Source of the DNA: Grifola frondosa
Lineage: Eukaryota; Basidiomycota; Agaricomycetes; Polyporales; Grifolaceae
DNA length: 64,000 nucleotides
Assembly (NCBI GenBank): GCA_001683735.1
Contig: LUGG01000003.1
Coordinates: 1,798,001-1,862,000, forward strand
Reading direction: 5' to 3'
Of this stretch, positions 58,264 to 64,000 are shown piece after piece (within the stretch, counting starts at the first letter, position 1; each line of letters starts with the position of its first letter). The notes under the pieces are model-generated. The model had not been told where the DNA came from, searched no databases, and saw only the letters and a program-made list of their open reading frames with translations. Position numbers and translations under genes: made by a program.

Positions 58264-59732
58264 GTGCGTCTCACCGACGCCGACGGATGTCGCCTCGAGC
58301 AACGCCTGGAGGCAAACAAGAGGATATTATGAAGAATTAAAGTGGGACGAGATTGACCGAGGGAATGGAGTTGCGCAGACCATGAACGCGTGCCACTTTG
58401 CGGCCGTGCGTACTCTGCCATCGTCCATCACTTCCCACCCAAATCCGGATCCCCAACCTTTGCTCTTTTATCTTATACCTTCACTTTCTCGTACCCCATG
58501 TTCCGCGAACGTGTCATATTATCGGCCCTGTCATCTCACCCAGGCCTATCTCTTGGTCAAACCATGAACCAATCTAGCTAAAGAAACCCATTGTAAGACT
58601 TCTTGGGTCTCTCCCCGCGCGGCTTTCTCGACTTGTGAGCCGATTGCTACACGTGCATGAGGTGTCTATCCAACGTGCGACGGAGCTATCTAGCACATCT
58701 GATTGTTCGACACTATTATGTGAATATGTGTACAGGATGGGCACGATAAGCTCCCCAATATTATCGATGAGACCTTCACTCGAAGACTCAGGTATCCTTC
58801 GTCATTCCCTGAAATGACCATCTGACACCCGAAAGCTTCCCCCCTGCTATGGCCCAAAGACAAAAATCCGGATCTCAGTCAATATATAGAGCGGGTTAGC
58901 TCCGGAATCGACTTGTGACGTCCCAGTCGCATATATATGTGCTGGACATCATTATCAGGTGGCTGTGTTCTGCAAGTCAGCGTATGTTATTAGCGCACAT
59001 TTTGGATACACATGATATGACCACCTGACATTTTACCTCGTATTGGAGGAATGAAAAGGACAGCTCCAAGCTCAAGTTGGTGCGTTTCATACAAAATCGT
59101 TGAAGCGCTGGACGGCAGAGAAGATCTGAATCCATTTATTGTCCATAGTTCATCGACATGAATGCATACCTACTCCAACACCGTATTTGAGCTATCTTAC
59201 CGGCTTGAGTAAGATGACATTATCAAGGGAGTAAGATTACTATCATGAATGCAGCTGAAGAGCAGGACTAATCACGGCAGGCTAGTTAACTGCACTGTTG
59301 TAAGGCATTGACTCGTCGTTCTGTACGGTGAACATATTACTTATAATATATGACATAGAACATGAACAGTACATAAGCCGACTGAATACCTGGCGCGAGC
59401 AAACAGCGATTTCATAAAATAAGTAACGACTCATGGATTTAGCCGCGAAAAGTAAGAGAGCAACAACTTTGAGGCTCATGTACATAGGCTCATATCTAGC
59501 GATGCATTGAAAAATGGATTCCTTGTCAAAATCGCAAGCACTATGAAAAGGTCAGACAGATAGATGTCTAGCAATCACCGCGATTTACACCTGTCCAAAA
59601 GAGCTACAATATTCGTAAGTATGTAGCTCTCGGGGCGAAGCCTCTCGATCAATGATCGCCGCCATCTGATCTTATGATCCTCAGTCTTTTCAATGGAGGT
59701 GCGGATGATATTCTGCACTATGATTTCTATGA
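58264..59732. other. Intergenic, about 1.47 kb
   Basis: 5' flank of the NEM1-like gene and 3' flank of the MFS permease. Only short frames without domain character are present. I see no gene, RNA or repeat here. Confidence 0.5.
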
Positions 59733-61644
59733 TCACAACAAATATCGGAACCCCTTCTCCTTGATGCCTTTCTCCTCCTCATTCTCATCCAGCTTCTTGT
59801 TCAGCCATGTGAGGTGCAGCTTGAAGATGTAACACATCACAATCGCGCATCCCGCGGTCGCGATGCAAATGGCGTAAGACTTGCGATAAGTAGGACCCCA
59901 CGCACTTGGCCAGACATATCTACGATTAAAAGTAAGTGACCTACAAGGTTTTAGAAGGGGGATGTCACTTACGACCCTGCAACATTGCCCAATTGAGAAA
60001 AGGCGTTCACGAGGGCAACAGCCACAGCACGCTTCGAAGGCGGACGGGGGAAGGAGTTGCTGACCCATGTATACAAAACGACGAATCCAGCGTATGACTG
60101 GGCCATGAGGAATCTGAATAGTTCATCTATGAATAGCAGGCAAACAAATGAAACAACGAATAAACTTACAAGGATATATATCTAGCAGCGGTGTTCATCG
60201 TGCAGATAGCGATAATAAAACCAACGATGCCTCCGAAAATCGGTACCGATATATGATAAAATCGTTCCCCAGTTTTGTCTGAATGTCTGAGTACGCAAAT
60301 GTTCCCTTTTAGCTCATCACACGATATGTTTGAAAATTACGGACGCACCGAGACACTAGGAAAGCAAGCACAGCTGTGAACACGAATGGTGGCGCGCAGA
60401 GCAACAGCGTGACCGTCGGCCCGAAGCCCATAGTAGCACTCAGAGTCGGGAAGTACGCATTGAAGCTCAGCGCGACCACCTGGCTCGTCATTGCAAACGC
60501 AAGCCACCACACTCTCCAGTCCTTCACGGCCAGCCACAGCCCCGCGGCATGACCGCCGACCTCGGTCTCATTTTCATCGCCTACCCCAGCGTCTTCCTCC
60601 ATGCGCTTCATGGCCAGTCGGCGCTCCTCCTCGCTGAGCCACCACCGACGCGTCGTCGCCGGGAAGTCGGGCAGGATAAATATGGCGCAGATCGCGACGA
60701 ATATGGTGAGCGAGCCCTCGATGTAGAAGAGCCAGCGCCAGGCTGCGCGTCCGAGCTTCCCTTGCATGCCGTCGAGGATGCCTGAGGCGAGGAGCGCGCC
60801 GAAGGCGTTGCTGATGATATTTCCGCAATAAAGGAGGGCAGTGCGGGAGCCGAGCTCGCTGCGCTTGTACCACTTGCTGATGAGGAAAAGTGCCCCGGGA
60901 AAGAACGCAGCTTCCACGAAGCCGAGGAAGAATCGTGTAAGAAGCGCACCGACAAAGCTGTTGGAATAATGTCGGTCAATGCATACATTATTATCGATAC
61001 TAAACCCACTTCTTGGTAATGCCTGTTCGGGGAGCTCGAATTAATACCAAAAATAGGATGCACAAAGATACGAACCTGTCAGAATTGAGATGCTGCCCCA
61101 AACCATCATGCACACAGGCAGATATATTGATGGCTTTCCGATGTAATTCAAGAACATATTCCTGGGATAATGATCAGGAATGCACAGAAATGCGAGGGTG
61201 GAATGTGGGGCTTACTCACGAAGGAATCTGCATAAGGATATATCCAACGTAGAGAATGGATAGCAGAGTCGCAAATTCCGTGCCTTGTAGTTGCAAATCT
61301 TGCTCAAATCCTCGTAGCCGCGCCGCACTGCTAGTCAGTAAGCATCACATCGCATTAGCCATTTCGGAAAGCATACCCCGCGTTATTGCGATCGACCTGC
61401 AGCGCAGAAATCAGTAACTTGCGATAGAAAACATGTAGCTATATATACTGACATAGTTAAGGATGTATATGACTATCATGATCGACATACTAAGGTCGAG
61501 CTTGCGGAGCAGCCTTTTCTCCAGCCGTTTTCGCGCCTCCGTCCCTCCAAACTCTGCGTCCGTTTCCTCCTGAACAACTTCCGCAGACTTCACATCTGCA
61601 AGGCCAGGTTTCTCCATCAGCGACGAAGACCTGGATGGCGTCAT
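59733..61644 (-). CDS. Major facilitator permease, anion:cation symporter (Dal5/allantoate) type
   Basis: A plasma-membrane permease of the ACS family, whose fungal members import organic anions such as allantoate, nicotinate or pantothenate; the substrate is not predictable here. From ATG 61644 a hydrophilic N-tail (SLMEKPGLADVKSAEVVQEE) precedes TM1 (SMSIMIVIYILNY). Family signatures are VDRNNAG, ILYVGYILMQIPSNMFLNYI, the long exon with RFFLGFVEAAFFPGALFLIS, KWYKRSELGSRTALLYCGNI and a cytoplasmic loop (WWLSEEERRLAMKRMEED), then VALSFNAYFPTLSATMGF. The second half has AVALVNAFSQLGNVAGS and a charged C-tail (KKLDENEEEKGIKEKG). Seven or more GT-AG introns can be joined without a frame break. 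About 12 TM helices are expected. Confidence 0.92.
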
Positions 61645-62048
61645 TTAACCAATATCTGCAGCAAACAGAGTGGGCCGTCTGAGGAGAAGCGCAGTCGAAC
61701 TCCAGGAGTCCCGCCCCCTTATATCGAGCGATCTGTCAAGCATACTAAACTTGGTCGCAGGTCACAAGGGTAAGAACATGGGACGTGCGATCCGGTGGTG
61801 AATGATGAAGCCAGGAACCGACGTCAGCCACCAAGAAATGAGGTTACCGCTCCGGGCAAGACGCGTTTTGTGAATGGCACGCGCACGTGACGGGGACGCG
61901 AACGTTGTTTACGCGTGGCGCGCACCTCCCACACTCGTCACTGCTAGTTGTCCTCTCTGGCTCGATGCGTATTTGATGCCCGCTTGCCTCTTCGCCGTCT
62001 CCGATATACCTTTTGTCTAATCTCTTCGTAGGATCGGACACCGCCAGT
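61645..62048. promoter_or_regulatory. Divergent promoter MFS permease / RING protein
   Basis: A 404-bp gap shared by two divergent genes. It contains a CACGTGACG element near 61883-61891 that fits an E-box for bHLH factors. Nothing else was assigned. Confidence 0.4.
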
Positions 62049-63010
62049 ATGGACGATGTTGCAGAACTGCACCTGCCCGTCCACGAGCGCATCAAGCGTA
62101 TCATTGCACGACTGCCCGTTCTGACGAAGAAAGACGTACCCCTCGACGACTCGTGCCCGATATGCCTCAACCCATTTGACGCTATTCTAGAGGGCAAGGT
62201 ACACGACGAGGGTGCCTTTGCCGGAGAAGCCCCTGAGGCAGCTGACTCCGAGCTGGGCGGGATCACGAAGCTGGAAGGCTGCGGACATTTTTTCTGCCGC
62301 GCAGAGTACGAATATTCCTCTGCTATGTCAGATGCAACGAATGACGGCTGATCCTGCTTATCTCTTGTAGTTTGATATAGAATGGATACAGGGCCGCGTA
62401 AGCATCCTCTCGCTGCAGCATGTTCGAGTTAGCAGCCCCGCTCACCTTCACCGCACAGCATGGCAGCTGCCCGGCATGCCGCAACGTGTTCTCGAGCATC
62501 AAGCCGCCGTCGGACTCGGACAACGAGTCGTCCGACGGGGACTATATACCAGGGGACGACGAAGACGAGGATGAGGATGACGCGTTCCTCGACACGGACG
62601 GGTTTACCGAGTACGAGTTCGACGCGGACGAGATGGAGCTTGACGGCGAGTTCGACACGGATGTCGACGAGGACGAGGACGCCGTCGTCGACATGTCCGT
62701 GTACCTCGACTTCGATGCGAGCGCCGACATCGCGGTGTGGGACAATGCGCGCGAGGGCGTGGACGAGGGCATGGTTAATTGGGGGCTAAGCGACGGGGAG
62801 GGATCAGAGAGCCTGTCTGAGGGCGACGTTCTCAATTTGAGCGCGGTGCTGGAGAATGTGCCCGTGCAAACGGATGGTGAGCTTCCCTCTTAGTCGGACG
62901 ACATCCATTCCTTACTGTATCACCGTCTAGATGCGGCGGTCTTCGACGACGACTCGGTCGAAGAGGCTTCCGTCTCCGTTCTTGAGGACGATACGGCAGA
63001 GTCGAAGTGA
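62049..63010 (+). CDS. RING-finger protein with acidic tail, probable E3 ubiquitin ligase
   Basis: A split RING is visible: SCPICLNPFDAILEG, then CGHFFCRA in exon 1 (62049-62305), IEWIQGR in a 27-nt exon (62371-62397), and SCPACRN at the start of exon 3 (62459-62876). Exon 4 is 62931-63010. The spacing fits a C3HC4-type finger with a long loop between the first Cys pairs. The rest is strongly acidic (DGDYIPGDDEDEDEDDAF) and probably disordered. The junction at exon 2 is one base short: three T at 62371-62373 where four would give a clean frame. E3 activity is inferred from the finger only; substrates are unknown. Confidence 0.82.
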
Positions 63011-63168
63011 GATCGCGAGGAATCAATGCAACGTCCAATACGAGTTTTATGTCATATCTACCATCCCGGATCGGTTTGTTCAACATTGTATCGTTCATAA
63101 CAGAGATGTCTATATCACTACATAATCCACAAATATACGTCTACCATATTCCAGAGCCCGCAGTATCT
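63011..63168. other. Short convergent gap
   Basis: 3' ends of the RING and alanyl-tRNA editing genes lie 158 bp apart. Nothing else was seen. Confidence 0.5.
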
Positions 63169-64000
63169 CTATGCATTGACAGATTTGAGCACCTCTTGCA
63201 CCAGCAACCCCTCCCTCCCTTCCTTCCAGACACCTGTGAACTTCCCACTCCACCGCGTCCCCTTACCTCCGCCCTTAATATTCAGCTTACCCTTGAGCCC
63301 CTCGCCGACCTCCTTGACAACTTTCTCGTCCGAAGCAAAGATCATAATGACGGTCGTACCCGACATCGTCTGCGCCGACGGCGACGAAGATAGCACGACC
63401 AGATGTGACGGGACCTCGGGTCGCGAGCCGAGCTCGTTCGCGAACGCGGATGAGATCGACGACAAGAACCCAAGAGCATTCGTCGCGTCGTCGGTCCTGT
63501 GCCTATGTACGACGATCTTGCCTGGGCCGGCTTCGCGGAGGATGTCGCGCGCGATCGCAGCCGCGAGCTCCGCCTCGACGTCCTCCGTGCGCTTCGTGGC
63601 CCTCTTGCGCTCCTCGACGACCTGCTCGACACGCTCGGGAACCTCCGGCGCGCCGCAGCTCATCGTCGCGGCGGTGCTCGTGAGCAGCGCATTCGCGGAC
63701 GCGAGATGCGCGAGCAGGCGCGGCCCGGAGAGGAAGTACAGTCGTGCGGACGTCGTGCTCGAGCGCGAAAGGGCGTCGGTGTGCGGGAATATGAAGAGCT
63801 GGAGGTTGTGCAGGCTGGGAAGCTGGGTCCCACAACATCTGGGAGAAGGGAACGAGATCAGTGAAAAATAAATAACAGCACAAATAGAGAACCCACAGGT
63901 TTCGGTCGACGCCATCTATGACCACGGTTCGCTTGATACCGCCGGTGTAATCTGCTGGTACACCCTTACCTGTACTCCGGCTATCCTTAGCTACCTCTGG
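63169..64000 (-). CDS. Alanyl-tRNA editing protein (AlaX/AARSD1-like), C-terminal part
   Basis: Free-standing editing proteins of this family hydrolyse Ser or Gly mischarged on tRNA-Ala. The window holds the C-terminal part, and the gene continues past 64000. From the edge, ADYTGGIKRTVVIDGVDRN leads across an intron (GTGGGT ... CTCCCAG, about 63899-63842) to CCGTQLPSLHNLQLFIFPHT, then ARLYFLSGPRLLAHLASANA, a coiled stretch (VEQVVEERKRATKRTEDVEA) and a DHHA1-like end (GGGKGTRWSGKFTGVW), stop at 63169-63171. The family zinc motif after the first Cys is CxxxH (CCGTH). Here the codon is CAG, giving CCGTQ, so one expected metal ligand is absent in this reading. Confidence 0.85.

Noticed and set aside
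62542..62835. Ser-rich minus-strand ORF at the RING gene
   Set aside because: Shadow of the Asp/Glu-rich tail of the RING protein (GAC/GAG read backwards gives Ser and Arg codons).

Overview
The window reads as nuclear DNA of a filamentous basidiomycete, most likely an Agaricomycete. The genes are closely packed, most are cut by several 50-60 nt spliceosomal introns, and the set includes Ty3/gypsy remnants, an HMG-box factor, a BTB protein of mushroom type and RRM, LSm and U1-C splicing proteins. I cannot name the genus.

Layout. Positions 1-4.3 kb hold a decayed gypsy retrotransposon on the minus strand that runs off the left edge. Positions 4.4-21.2 kb are a gene-rich arm: NAA10 (-), GRR1-like F-box/LRR (+), an unknown conserved-looking protein (+), LSM3 (-), U1-C (+), SUA5/YrdC (+), an HMG-box factor (+), DBP8 (+), a BTB protein (-) and MOB1 (-). 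Positions about 21.4-49.5 kb form a 28-kb AT-rich, strongly CpG-depleted block without an intact gene. It contains two families of short non-autonomous DNA transposons with 8-bp target duplications, two large inverted-repeat pairs, an A-rich retroposon tail and decayed transposon reading frames. Positions 50.1-64.0 kb return to ordinary genes: an HSP31/DJ-1 protein (+), a U1A/U2B''-type protein (-), ceramide synthase (+), SNF7 (+), a NEM1-type phosphatase (-), an MFS permease (-), a RING protein (+) and the C-terminal part of an alanyl-tRNA editing protein (-).

The genes are unlinked housekeeping functions: splicing (LSM3, U1-C, U1A/U2B''), protein acetylation, tRNA modification and proofreading, ribosome biogenesis, SCF ubiquitination, ESCRT, sphingolipid synthesis and mitotic exit/polarity. 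The only hint of joint organisation is the head-to-head LSM3/U1-C pair on a 149-bp shared promoter.

Two window-wide patterns matter. First, many otherwise well-conserved genes lack single bases, usually in homopolymer runs, which looks more like under-called sequence than gene death. Second, repeats in the central block differ from their less damaged copies mainly by CpG to TpG/CpA changes, the signature of cytosine methylation and deamination. I found no CRISPR array, rRNA, intact tRNA or clearly new enzymatic system. The most original material is the hAT-like MITE pair of families and the inverted-repeat structures in the block.
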